A DNA stretch of 64,000 bases from Chitinophaga pinensis (lineage in GTDB: Bacteria > Bacteroidota > Bacteroidia > UBA4408): contig CAMAVS010000001.1 in assembly GCA_945861665.1 (NCBI GenBank), positions 62,001 through 126,000 of the forward strand, given 5' to 3'. This document shows positions 51,461 to 60,034 of this stretch, one piece after another. The position numbers and the translations under genes were made by a program. The notes below the pieces were generated by a model. That model saw only the letters and a list, made by a program, of their open reading frames with translations. It was not told the DNA's origin and did not search any database. The first letter of the stretch is position 1, and each line of letters opens with the position of its first letter.

Positions 51461-52042
51461 ATGAGAAAAATTAAAATCCAAACCGTATTTTTAATATGCG
51501 GGATCTTCCTTTTCTCCTGCTCTCAAAAAAAAGAGCAGGAACGACCAAACACTTTTGCACCAAAGGTGATTGAAACAAAAGGTTATGTTGTACCGTCTTT
51601 AAAACAATCAAGCAAAGATGAATCTACGAGAGACGGAATGGACATTGCTATTTGCTCCGTAGACACAAAAAACCGTATTGTAAAATATGCTGGTGCAAAC
51701 CGACCTGTGTGGATTATTCGTAACGGGCAGATCGAGGTGGAAGAAATAAAAGCAACTAAAACCGCCATTGGCGGTTTGACACAGGACGACCACTATTTTG
51801 AATCTCACGAAATAAAATTACAGCAAGGCGACACTTTTTATATTTGCACAGACGGTTACGCAGACCAGTTTAGTGGGAAGGATGGAAAAAAATTAATGAC
51901 CAGAAAACTAAAAGAGATCTTGGTTGGTATTCAAAACAAATCAATGCAAGAACAAGAGCAATACTTAGACAACTTTGTGGAAGACTGGAAAGCAGGAACA
52001 GAGCAAGTTGACGACATTTTAGTAATTGGAATCAGAGTTTAA
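51461..52042 (+). pseudogene. internally deleted SpoIIE/PP2C-type phosphatase remnant with lipoprotein leader
   Basis: 193 codons form one frame that reads like two gene ends joined. Residues 1-48 are a lipoprotein signal and linker (IFLFSCSQKKEQ; KVIETKGYVVP). From about residue 58 it is the C-terminal half of a SpoIIE-type serine phosphatase (GMDIAICSVDTKNRIVKYAGANRPVWIIRNG; FYICTDGYADQFSGKDGKK; VDDILVIGIRV). The N-terminal half of the catalytic domain, with the first metal-binding Asp motif (D-x-TGHG), is missing, as are the TPR/PAS and membrane parts usual for these proteins. Catalysis is therefore unlikely, though the frame is open and could be expressed; an AGGA lies 5 nt before the ATG. 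Confidence 0.7.
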
Positions 52043-52130
52043 AAATAGCCAACGCATTTACTCATAAATTGTTAATTTTTATTGGTATTCGTGAGTGCTT
52101 CGCAATTGCAAGCACATTTAAAAGCCGCGC

Positions 52131-52157
52131 CTCAGGGTTATGAATCCTGAGTTTTTT
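52131..52157 (+). terminator. terminator after the phosphatase remnant
   Basis: CTCAGG (52131-52136) pairs with CCTGAG (52146-52151) around a 9-nt loop, followed by TTTTTT. It lies 88 bp after the stop and inside the repeat-bounded segment. Confidence 0.65.
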
Positions 52158-52174
52158 CCATATACTATTCATCT

Positions 52175-52309
52175 TTCTGCTTTTTATGAATGTAAATCTA
52201 CGATGTACCGAAGTATAAAGCAAATTAGAAATTCTAGTACATCGTGCTTGCCCGCAAGCTGGCCCCTTCACTAAAAAAGCATACTATGCTTTTTCTTTAC
52301 GTTCGGTCC
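52175..52309 (-). repeat. structured repeat, copy B (right arm of the inverted pair)
   Basis: 135 bp, the inverted counterpart of 51067-51208. Read on the reverse strand it keeps GACCGAACGT, TTTTTAGTGAAGG, CCAGCTTGCGGG, CTTCGGT and TTACATTCATAAAAA. Both its hairpins have changed in sequence but still pair: AAAAGCATA/TATGCTTTT and ACGATGTAC/GTACATCGT. Confidence 0.75.
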
Positions 52310-52378
52310 TCCGCAAGCCGGCTCCTGCACTAAAAATATACACCGTACATTTTCTTAACGCACGGTCCTCCGCAACAC
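52310..52378 (-). repeat. structured repeat, partial tandem copy C
   Basis: A third, shorter unit in direct tandem with copy B, about 59 bp out of phase (GCAAGCTGG at 52254, GCAAGCCGG at 52313). Its hairpin core TGTACGGTGTA matches copy A more closely than copy B. The remaining 57 bp to the tatA stop show nothing further. Confidence 0.65.
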
Positions 52379-52435
52379 GTAAAATGAATTGTTTTGTATA
52401 AATAATGATTTGTTAGGGATATTTAAATCTAATCC

Positions 52436-52717
52436 CTAGTCCAGCTGATCCAGCTTTCTTGGTATGGTATTTTCCACGCCTTCGTGCTTGATTTCTTTCT
52501 TTACCTCACCTGTCTCTTTCTCTTCCTTCTCTAAGTTATTTATGCTGTCTTGTATATCGCGTTGAATGCCATTGGTAGCATCTTTGAATTCACGAATTCC
52601 TCTGCCCAAACCCCGAGCAATATCGGGAACACCTTTAGAGCCAAAAAAAAGGATAATTACCAATACCACAATCATCACCTCTCCTCCACCCAAATTCAAG
52701 AACAACAGCGTATTCAT
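52436..52717 (-). CDS. tatA: Sec-independent protein translocase TatA/E
   Basis: 93 residues. An N-terminal membrane helix (about 8-24, GGGEVMIVVLVIILFFG) leads into the TatA hinge and amphipathic helix (SKGVPDIARGLGRGIREFKDA), followed by a charged tail. TatA oligomers form the passage for folded proteins. TatC is not adjacent. A TACATTTG -7 box at 52738-52745 abuts the secDF terminator. Confidence 0.92.
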   Translation of the reverse strand: MNTLLFLNLGGGEVMIVVLVIILFFGSKGVPDIARGLGRGIREFKDATNGIQRDIQDSINNLEKEEKETGEVKKEIKHEGVENTIPRKLDQLD

Positions 52718-52748
52718 TTTGTAATTTTATTAGAATACAAATGTAATA

Positions 52749-52782
52749 AAAAAGGGCTTCACATTTCTATGAAGCCCTTTTT
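52749..52782 (-). terminator. secDF terminator
   Basis: A perfect 13-bp stem (AAAAAGGGCTTCA with TGAAGCCCTTTTT) and an 8-nt loop, with the U-run on the reverse strand, 18 bp after the secDF stop. Confidence 0.9.
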
Positions 52783-52799
52783 AGAAAATTTAAATTTCC

Positions 52800-55700
52800 T
52801 TATTTTTTAGGAAGCTCTTCTTCCTTTTTGTCAAAGTCGATTACAATTGGAGTTGCAATACATATTGATGAATAAGTACCGATAACGATACCGATTAACA
52901 ATGCGAAAGAGAATCCACGAATAACCTCACCACCGAATATAAAGATGGCAAGTAATACAAAGAATATCGTTAAGGATGTATTGATAGTACGACTCAAAGT
53001 ACTGTTCAATGCATAATTAATAATGCTGTTTCTTTCTTTGCCTTCCAAATCCTTTTTGTTGTTAGAAGTTAAATATTCCCTGATTCTATCGAACACAACC
53101 ACCGTATCGGTCATTGAGTAACCCATTACAGTTAATATAGCCGCAATAAAGTGTTGGTCAATTTCCAGGGAGAATGGTAACAAACCATTGAAGATGGCAT
53201 AAAACGATAGTACTATAAGCACATCATGGAAAAGAGCCGCAACGGCACCCAATCCATATTGCCACTTACGGAAACGAATAAAGATGTAAATAAACATCAA
53301 CAAACAAGAAAACAAAATAGACCAAACAGCTGATACTTTAATATCATCAGAGATATTCTCCCCTACTTTTTGAGAACTCATAATCTCATGTTTTCCAAAT
53401 GCATCTAATCCTTCGTTCAGTTTGCTTTCTACTAACCCATCTACCTCAGCAGTATTGTCCTCAATTAAATAGGAAGTAGTAATCTTTAACTGGTTATCAT
53501 CACCAAACGTTTTAACTTCAGGAGCGTTTCCAAAAGACTTCGCCAATGCTTCACGCACCGGAGCTGTTTCCATATCTTTATCGAAACGCACTACGTAGGT
53601 TCTGCCTCCTTTAAAATCTACACCAAAGTTCAATCCCTTTTGAGAATACGCTATAATACCCGCTAAAATAATCACAGCAGAAAATATGTAATACATTTTT
53701 CGTTTGCCAACAAAGTCAATGTTCACATTCTTAAATGCATTTGCAGTGAGTGGTGTAGAGAAGGTAACATCTTTGTTCTTTTCCAACAATGAATCGAAAA
53801 TTAAACGCGAAATAAAAATTGCCGAAAACAAAGATGTTAAAATACCAATGATTAAAGTAGTTGCAAAACCTTGAATTGGACCATTACCAAAAGAATACAA
53901 TATAATACCCAATAACAAAGTCGTTACATTCGAGTCAATGATAGACGACATTGCATTCGAAAAACCATCTTTAACAGCTTGTTTCACTGAATTTCCGGCA
54001 GTTAACTCTTCCCGTATACGTTCAAATATTAAGATATTTGCATCAACGGATAATCCTATTGTTAGCACTATACCAGCAATACCCGGCAATGTTAATACAG
54101 CACCCAATGAGGCTAGTACCCCCATTATAAAAAATACGTTTGCGAACAAAGCGATATCGGCAACCCAACCAGCTTTGCTGTAATAGAAACCCATAAACAA
54201 TAAAACAACTATTAGTGCAATTACAAACGATAGAAAACCTGCATTGATTGCTTCTTTTCCTAAAGATGGTCCAACGATTGCTTCTTCCACAATACGTGCA
54301 GGAGCAGGAAGCTTACCTGCTTTTAAAATATTCGCTAAATCTTTCGCCTCCGAAATATCAAAATTGCCAGTAATAGATGAACGTCCACCACTAATTTCTG
54401 CATTTACAGTTGGGAATGAATACACGTTATTGTCCAATACGATGGCAATACTTTTACCGATGTTATCCGCTGTTAAACGTTTCCAGGTTTGAGCACCTTC
54501 GGCATTCATTGCCATCGATACTTCCGCTTGGGATGAATTTTGTGAATAATCACCGCTTGCATCGGTAATCACATTTCCTTCTAAAGGAGCTCTTCCATCA
54601 CGACTAGTAACTTTAATAGCGACTAGTTGTAAAAACTTTTCGTCTTTATCAAAAGCCTTAACAGTCCATAAAGTGCGTAAATTACGAGGCAACAATGCCC
54701 TTACTTGAGGAATGCTAAGCATTGCATTAATTTTTGCAGTATCCTTTATTGCTGCAGTTCCAATTACAGGACCTTCAGCAGGAAAATATCCGCCTTTCTC
54801 ATCTTGACGAACAGATAACTGCATAATATCGCGCAAAGGAGTTTTTGTATCCTTCTTCAACGAATCGCTTTTAGCAATTTTCCTGTTTTTATTATCACCC
54901 AATTTACCTACTAAGTAAGCAGCTTCATTTGCAGTATCTGTTTTTGATTTTGCAGCAACCAAGGCAGTATCTTTTACTTCTGTTTTAGCAGTTAAAGAAT
55001 CCTCTTTAACGGATAATGAATCGGACAGAGCAGCACTTGAATCAACATCGTCTTTTTTACCTGTATATAAGTCACCCAATTTAGTATCGGCATCAATTAA
55101 TTTTTGAACAATTTCAGCATTCTCGTATGTTTCCCAGAATTCTAAATTAGCAGTTCCTTGCAATAATTTACGAACACGTTGTTTGTCTTTTACACCCGGT
55201 AACTCTACCAATATTCGGCCCGAAACATCCAATTTTTGAATATTTGGTTGTGTTACACCAAATTTATCGATACGGGTACGTAGAATATTAAATGAACGAT
55301 CGATTGCATCGTTCGCTTCTTTACGAATCACTTCAATTACCTGCTCGTTAGTTGATTGATAATTGATTTTATCTTTTAACTCAAGAGTATTAAACACAGC
55401 AGCCAATTTTGCATTGGGGTCAACTGCTTTAAAAGACTCTGCAAATAAAGTAACAAAATCTTTTTGACTGTTTTTTTGACTGGCAACCGCCTTGCTTATG
55501 GCACGGTTAAAAGTACTGTCGGTACTGTAATTTGACATAGAACGGATAAGGTCTACAACCGATACCTCCAGGGTAACATTCATACCACCACGTAAGTCCA
55601 AGCCTAAGTTAATTTCCTTTTCCTTACATTCTTTGTAAGTATAGTTTTTAACCAATACGTTAAATACCGGAACCGTACCCAAGGAATCCAAGTAGCGTTT

Positions 55701-55898
55701 TTCGTAAGCTTCAATTACCGAATCTTTATTGGTAATGGATGCTGCGGTTAAGCTTACTTGGTTTTTGGTATACAGTGTTTGAGCATATTCTTTCGCTTTC
55801 TTTTCAACCCTGTAGGTTATAAGCGTAAACGACAACTGAAAAACACACACAATTGCTAAAGCAATTGCAAAAAATCGAATGGCCCCTTTGTTTTGCAT
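52800..55898 (-). CDS. secDF: fused protein translocase SecDF
   Basis: 1032 residues. The N-terminal SecD half has one membrane helix, LGLDLRGGMNVTLEV (about 98) and a large periplasmic domain with long low-complexity inserts (about 270-345). Five helices follow, with GLSVDANILIFERIREEL. The SecF half starts near 730 (NVNIDFVGKRKMYYIF), with VDFKGGRTYVVRFD near 758 and VMGYSMTDTVVVFDRIREYL. SecDF uses the proton gradient to help SecA/SecYEG export. The fused form and the periplasmic insertion are usual in Bacteroidota. Confidence 0.96.
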   Translation of the reverse strand: MQNKGAIRFFAIALAIVCVFQLSFTLITYRVEKKAKEYAQTLYTKNQVSLTAASITNKDSVIEAYEKRYLDSLGTVPVFNVLVKNYTYKECKEKEINLGLDLRGGMNVTLEVSVVDLIRSMSNYSTDSTFNRAISKAVASQKNSQKDFVTLFAESFKAVDPNAKLAAVFNTLELKDKINYQSTNEQVIEVIRKEANDAIDRSFNILRTRIDKFGVTQPNIQKLDVSGRILVELPGVKDKQRVRKLLQGTANLEFWETYENAEIVQKLIDADTKLGDLYTGKKDDVDSSAALSDSLSVKEDSLTAKTEVKDTALVAAKSKTDTANEAAYLVGKLGDNKNRKIAKSDSLKKDTKTPLRDIMQLSVRQDEKGGYFPAEGPVIGTAAIKDTAKINAMLSIPQVRALLPRNLRTLWTVKAFDKDEKFLQLVAIKVTSRDGRAPLEGNVITDASGDYSQNSSQAEVSMAMNAEGAQTWKRLTADNIGKSIAIVLDNNVYSFPTVNAEISGGRSSITGNFDISEAKDLANILKAGKLPAPARIVEEAIVGPSLGKEAINAGFLSFVIALIVVLLFMGFYYSKAGWVADIALFANVFFIMGVLASLGAVLTLPGIAGIVLTIGLSVDANILIFERIREELTAGNSVKQAVKDGFSNAMSSIIDSNVTTLLLGIILYSFGNGPIQGFATTLIIGILTSLFSAIFISRLIFDSLLEKNKDVTFSTPLTANAFKNVNIDFVGKRKMYYIFSAVIILAGIIAYSQKGLNFGVDFKGGRTYVVRFDKDMETAPVREALAKSFGNAPEVKTFGDDNQLKITTSYLIEDNTAEVDGLVESKLNEGLDAFGKHEIMSSQKVGENISDDIKVSAVWSILFSCLLMFIYIFIRFRKWQYGLGAVAALFHDVLIVLSFYAIFNGLLPFSLEIDQHFIAAILTVMGYSMTDTVVVFDRIREYLTSNNKKDLEGKERNSIINYALNSTLSRTINTSLTIFFVLLAIFIFGGEVIRGFSFALLIGIVIGTYSSICIATPIVIDFDKKEEELPKK

Positions 55899-55934
55899 AA
55901 TACGGTTTAATTGATGTTCAAAAAATTAAGGGTG

Positions 55935-55965
55935 CAAATATAGTATAACTAAGGGTAATAAACAA
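55935..55965 (-). promoter_or_regulatory. secDF promoter
   Basis: On the reverse strand TTG (55963-55965), a 20-nt spacer and TATATTTG (55935-55942) fit the TTTG/TAnnTTTG type. The start codon is about 37 nt downstream of the -7 box. Confidence 0.6.
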
Positions 55966-55969
55966 CCCT

Positions 55970-56386
55970 ATTATTGTATTTGACAACCAATCAGATACAG
56001 ATTTTAGCGATTTGACATTAAGAAAGAAATTTTAGGGGATACGAGTATTGCTGTGTTTTCGTAAAACAATTGAACTAACACTCGATAATTGGTGATTTTA
56101 TGGGATTCTTTTAAACAATTCGCCTAAGTAACCTGATAGACAGATGGATAATTGGATAAAAAAAATCATAACATTACAAGTAAAAGTATTGTTTTTTTGA
56201 AAAAACATTGTATTATTGAAAATAGATTACAAAAAACAATTAACAGGTTCTCTAATTTTTATTCAAATTTTGATATTTCTTAAAAAAACATTTTAGAAAA
56301 TTAAAAAAGTGGAGTCCAGAATCCACGTTAAAAAACGGGGCGTAATTCGAAAAGCCTTATGAGTAGAAAAAAAAATCAAAAAAATC
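55970..56386. other. 417-bp AT-rich intergenic region
   Basis: No open frame of note, RNA gene or mobile element was seen. It holds low-complexity A/T tracts, a GATAGACAGATGGATAATTGGAT-like stretch at about 56137-56158 and a weak hairpin GTGGA/TCCAC (56309-56313 with 56322-56326) without a U-run. Confidence 0.5.
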
Positions 56387-56917
56387 ATGGAAAATCAAAA
56401 CATTGCATTTGATCAAAAAACAGAAGACTTCGATTTTAAGGAACATTTTATCAAAGCTCTTTTATCGAGTTTTTATTACATTTTTGTGTATATTCCATTT
56501 TTATTACCTTTTAAAATTTGGGGGAAAGCCGCAACAAGAATTAGTGCACATTGGGAAAAAAAATCGTTAAGTTATAATGAAAATAATGCAAACTCACCAT
56601 TGTTGTATTTTTATTTTTTGTTTTTAGTACACTTTTTACTTGATGCATTAATCTTTCTCATATGGCCATTAGGGTTTTTATTTCAAACATATACTTATTT
56701 TATTGCGAATGAAGCAAAGATGCCTTTCTTTGATGCTTATGTATTAGTACTATTGGGCATATACTTTTCTGTTGTTACTATCAAAGCCGGTAAAGAAGTT
56801 ATTTATTTCTTCCTAAATGTATTGCTTAAGTGGCTTCTTGAAACAATATCCAATATTGGTAAGTTGATTAAGAATATGTGGCTGCTTAATTTTGTTTATA
56901 AGAAAAAAGGAGAATAG
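56387..56917 (+). CDS. hypothetical membrane protein, 176 aa
   Basis: 176 residues with about three to four hydrophobic segments (about 27-45, 72-100 and 118-135, and possibly 140-155), many Phe and Tyr residues and a short basic C-terminus (NFVYKKKGE). The N-terminal 20 residues are acidic and soluble. I recognise no family. It stands alone between a long intergenic region and the inverted repeat before gldH. Codon use is like its neighbours. Confidence 0.7.
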   Translation: MENQNIAFDQKTEDFDFKEHFIKALLSSFYYIFVYIPFLLPFKIWGKAATRISAHWEKKSLSYNENNANSPLLYFYFLFLVHFLLDALIFLIWPLGFLFQTYTYFIANEAKMPFFDAYVLVLLGIYFSVVTIKAGKEVIYFFLNVLLKWLLETISNIGKLIKNMWLLNFVYKKKGE

Positions 56918-56958
56918 AAATTAAATTTACTTAGATCAAAACCAGTCCATAACATCAC

Positions 56959-57064
56959 ATTGGCGGATATGGCGGATTTATTGATTAATTGAACATTTAT
57001 ACTACTAATATACATTAGTGTTAAAGTGAAAGTTCATTGCTTCTAAATCCGTCACATCGCCAAT
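56959..57064. repeat. 106-bp inverted-repeat element
   Basis: ATTGGCGGATATGGCGGATTTA (56959-56980) and its imperfect complement at 57044-57064 enclose 63 bp. The left arm itself contains the direct repeat GGCGGATAT/GGCGGATTT. It lies in the 192-bp gap between convergent genes. Confidence 0.55.
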
Positions 57065-57109
57065 CTACAAACCGTATAAGTTCATTGTAAAAAAGCCTAT
57101 TTGTAAGCA

Positions 57110-57580
57110 TCATTGTTTTTCAATACGTAAACCTACATCAGTAATCATTGATATATCTTCGACCCTCATCGCTTGTTCGTATGAAAAGGTATAGATACCC
57201 GTTTTTGTAAAACGCACTCCACTTTTAAATAAAATTTGATTGTCCCACACATCACCCGAACCTTTCCCTAGCCATCTTCCACCAATATCTGCTAATATGC
57301 ATTCTACTGTATCGCAGGACACTTTTCCACCAGGGTAAGCTGTTCGCAAAAACATAAACAGATTACTGTAAGCATAATCTCCTGCATTGCGTATATTAAT
57401 ATATACATTGTGTAAAGATATTGTATCGGTAATATCAACGGTGAAATGAACAAGGTTTTTATTGTTCCAAACTCGCTTGGGGATTTGCTTATTTTCTTCG
57501 TACAACCTCTTACTATCACAACCTGCAAAATAAAAAAGGCTAATAATACCCAACAAATAAAATATGTATTTTATTTTCAA
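57110..57580 (-). CDS. gldH: gliding motility lipoprotein GldH
   Basis: 156 residues with a lipoprotein signal (KYIFYLLGIISLFYFAGC, lipid Cys 21). The GldH features are visible: VWNNKNLVHFTVDITDTISLHNVYINIRNAGDYAYSNLFMFL and the C-terminal GIYTFSYEQAMR...VGLRIEK. GldH is required for gliding in Flavobacterium johnsoniae and is found with the type IX/gliding machinery. Its ATG overlaps the ricT stop by 4 bp, so translation is probably coupled. The ricT-gldH neighbourhood occurs elsewhere in the phylum. Confidence 0.93.
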   Translation of the reverse strand: MKIKYIFYLLGIISLFYFAGCDSKRLYEENKQIPKRVWNNKNLVHFTVDITDTISLHNVYINIRNAGDYAYSNLFMFLRTAYPGGKVSCDTVECILADIGGRWLGKGSGDVWDNQILFKSGVRFTKTGIYTFSYEQAMRVEDISMITDVGLRIEKQ

Positions 57581-58740
57581 TTTGTTTTTACTTGTGAAGC
57601 ATTCGCTCTTTTATTGTTATTATTTCTTCTTTTCTGATTGCTGCTTTTCTTTTTCTTTTTTGAATTGTCGAAGCGTGTAATACTGTCTTGCCCTACCACA
57701 TTTTCGTAATCCAACTTTTTCTCTATAATTACAACATCCTTAAATGTAGTTAATTCGGCAGGAATTTCATTTTTAGCATTCAGTTCAATAATCTCCTTTA
57801 CCCTATCGATGGTTACTGGAATAAAATTTCCAGGATTATCGGGATACGAAAACCACATTAGTCTTTTAAAAATATCGGTTTTTTGGTGAAAAGCGTTTCC
57901 TTTTAACGTATTCAAGCGAACGTTTGAATCAGGAATGTCTTTAATTGCATCTAAATAGGTATCTAATTCGTAATTAAGACAACATTTTAATTTACCGCAT
58001 TGTCCGGCTAATTTCAAAGGATTCAATGATAATTGCTGGTATCTTGCTGCACTTGTTGATACCGAACGAAAATCGGTCAACCACGTTGAGCAACATAATT
58101 CGCGGCCACAAGAACCTATTCCTCCTAACCTACTCGCCTCTTGACGAGCCCCAATCTGACGCATTTCAATACGAACCTTAAACTCATCTGCCAATACCTT
58201 AATAAGTTCTCTAAAATCAACACGTTCATCGGCTGTATAATAAAATATTGCTTTGGTTTTATCGCCTTGATACTCGACATCGCTAATTTTCATATTCAAC
58301 TTCAGCTCCACAGCAATGGTACGAGCTCTATACATTGTAGGATTTTCAAGTGCACGGGCAGCTTCCCATTTATCAATGTCGCTTTGCTTTGCTTTGCGGT
58401 AAATCTTTTTTATTTCAGCCGAATTGGAATCGATTGATTTCTTCTTTAGCTGAAGTTTTACCAACTCACCTGCCATTGAAACAGTGCCAATATCGTGACC
58501 GGGAGAAGTTTCAACAGAAACAATGTCACCAGTAAATAAGCTCATTCCGGCTTCTTTTAGGTAAAAATCTTTACGACCATTCTTAAATCGCACCTCAACT
58601 ATGTTAAACTGCGACTGCCCCTTTGGCAATTCCATATTTGAAAGCCAATCGAATATATTTAATTTATTACAGCCTCCGCTGCCACAAGATCCATTATTTT
58701 TACAACCACCCGGGGTTGACCCACAACTACCACATCCCAT
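57577..58740 (-). CDS. ricT: PSP1/RicT family protein
   Basis: 387 residues. An unusual Gly/Cys-rich N-terminus (GCGSCGSTPGGCKNNGSCGSGGC) precedes a PSP1 domain (about 60-270) with the conserved Cys pairs CGRELCCSTW and CGKLKCCLNYELDTY that bind iron-sulfur clusters in RicT (YaaT). The C-terminus is Lys/Asn-rich (KKKKKSSNQKRRNNNNKR). In Bacillus RicT acts with RicA/RicF on RNA processing; in Bacteroidota the role is unknown. It is followed by gldH and preceded by holB. Confidence 0.9.
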   Translation of the reverse strand: MGCGSCGSTPGGCKNNGSCGSGGCNKLNIFDWLSNMELPKGQSQFNIVEVRFKNGRKDFYLKEAGMSLFTGDIVSVETSPGHDIGTVSMAGELVKLQLKKKSIDSNSAEIKKIYRKAKQSDIDKWEAARALENPTMYRARTIAVELKLNMKISDVEYQGDKTKAIFYYTADERVDFRELIKVLADEFKVRIEMRQIGARQEASRLGGIGSCGRELCCSTWLTDFRSVSTSAARYQQLSLNPLKLAGQCGKLKCCLNYELDTYLDAIKDIPDSNVRLNTLKGNAFHQKTDIFKRLMWFSYPDNPGNFIPVTIDRVKEIIELNAKNEIPAELTTFKDVVIIEKKLDYENVVGQDSITRFDNSKKKKKSSNQKRRNNNNKRANASQVKTN

Positions 58741-58792
58741 ATTTCAATTTATCTAGTATACAAGTTAATTTTTCAAAGGTAAGATTTTTCTT

Positions 58793-59926
58793 TTAAACTG
58801 GAATGTGCAACAAGTCAACCATTTTAAAAGAAAGGTCGAGCAACAAAATTTTAGGGTGGGCGTTGCGCTCAATTTGATTTATTGCTTTATTTAATTGGTC
58901 TAAAATTTCAACGCAATTTTTTGGGTGGACAAACGGACTGAACTTCTTACTAAATTGAAGTTCCTGGCCATTCAGTCTCACTAAATTTTCAAGCTTTAAG
59001 TGTAACAATAATGTTTCACGCATAATTTGAGAAACATAGTTTAAAAAGTTTTTTTGTTTTTCCCTACCAATTGCTGCAATGGAATCAACCCAGGTTATTA
59101 AATCGGCAAACTTACGACCATAGCAATAGCGCACCCACAACTGTAAATTTGTAGGATTAAAATCATCACCGTCTGTTTCCTGTATTAGCTGAACAGCCAC
59201 GTTGTAATTCCCATTGCTCAAATGACATATTAATTGAGCTTGGGTTAATGATATGCTATGCTTTTGCTGCAAAGCGCCAATAAGCTCATCGTCTTTAATC
59301 TTATTCACTTTTACCAACTGTGTTCGCGAAATTATGGTACTCAGCAACTTTTCGTGTTCCTCTACGACCAATAAGAATAAAGTTTTTTCGGGTGGCTCTT
59401 CCAGTATTTTCAGTAATTTATTGGAACAAGAAATGTTCATTTTTTCGGCCATCCAAATAATCATCACCTTGTACTCTGATTCATAGGTAGTAAGGCTTAA
59501 CTTCTTAAAAATGGATGAACTTTCATCGGTATTAATAATTCCCTGTTTGTTTTCTACCCCCAAACGTTCCAACCAAGTAAAAACATCTAAATAGGGATTG
59601 TCTAATAAAGCCTCTCTCCATTCAACAATAAAATTATCGCTTACAGGTTTTGATGTAACACTTGCGGTGGAAGCAACAGGAAAAACAAAATGTAAGTCGG
59701 GATGCACAATTTTTTGGTACTTAATGCAAGAAAGGCACTCGCTACAGCTATCATCTTCTTGTTTATTGGTACAATTAATATATTGAGCATAGGCAATGGC
59801 CAATGCTAAATTCCCCGAACCTTGGCTTCCTAAAAACACTTGAGCGTGACTAACCCTTCCATCCTTAACCGTTTGCACGAGATTTTTTTTTAAGTCAACT
59901 AAACCTATAACGTCTTTAAATAACAC
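58793..59926 (-). CDS. holB: DNA polymerase III delta-prime subunit
   Basis: 377 residues, clamp-loader AAA+ family. FKDVIGLVDLKKNLVQTVKDGRVSHAQVFLGSQGSGN is the N-terminal box; a zinc site is formed by Cys 52, 61, 64 and 67 (CSECLSC). KMNISCSNKLLKILEEPPEKTLFLLV and IISRTQLVKVNK are the SRC-type motif region. The start is GTG at 59926, giving the normal N-terminus. A TACATTTG box (59931-59938) ends just 4 nt before it, which would make the message leaderless. Confidence 0.92.
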   Translation of the reverse strand: MLFKDVIGLVDLKKNLVQTVKDGRVSHAQVFLGSQGSGNLALAIAYAQYINCTNKQEDDSCSECLSCIKYQKIVHPDLHFVFPVASTASVTSKPVSDNFIVEWREALLDNPYLDVFTWLERLGVENKQGIINTDESSSIFKKLSLTTYESEYKVMIIWMAEKMNISCSNKLLKILEEPPEKTLFLLVVEEHEKLLSTIISRTQLVKVNKIKDDELIGALQQKHSISLTQAQLICHLSNGNYNVAVQLIQETDGDDFNPTNLQLWVRYCYGRKFADLITWVDSIAAIGREKQKNFLNYVSQIMRETLLLHLKLENLVRLNGQELQFSKKFSPFVHPKNCVEILDQLNKAINQIERNAHPKILLLDLSFKMVDLLHIPV

Positions 59927-59996
59927 GTTCCAAATGTACTAAAAAGGTACATTTAATTTGTGAGCAAAATGTTAATTACCGCAAGCATAAAAAAAA

Positions 59997-60004
59997 TAAT
60001 TTTG
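59997..60004 (+). promoter_or_regulatory. candidate -7 box for pgk
   Basis: TAATTTTG matches TAnnTTTG and lies 30 nt before the pgk start codon. No good TTTG is seen at the -33 position. Confidence 0.4.
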
Positions 60005-60034
60005 TATAAAATTTAGAGAATTAAAATTATAACG

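Noticed and set aside
51461-52042. Active PP2C phosphatase
   Set aside because: The N-terminal half of the catalytic domain, with the first Asp metal-binding motif, is absent.
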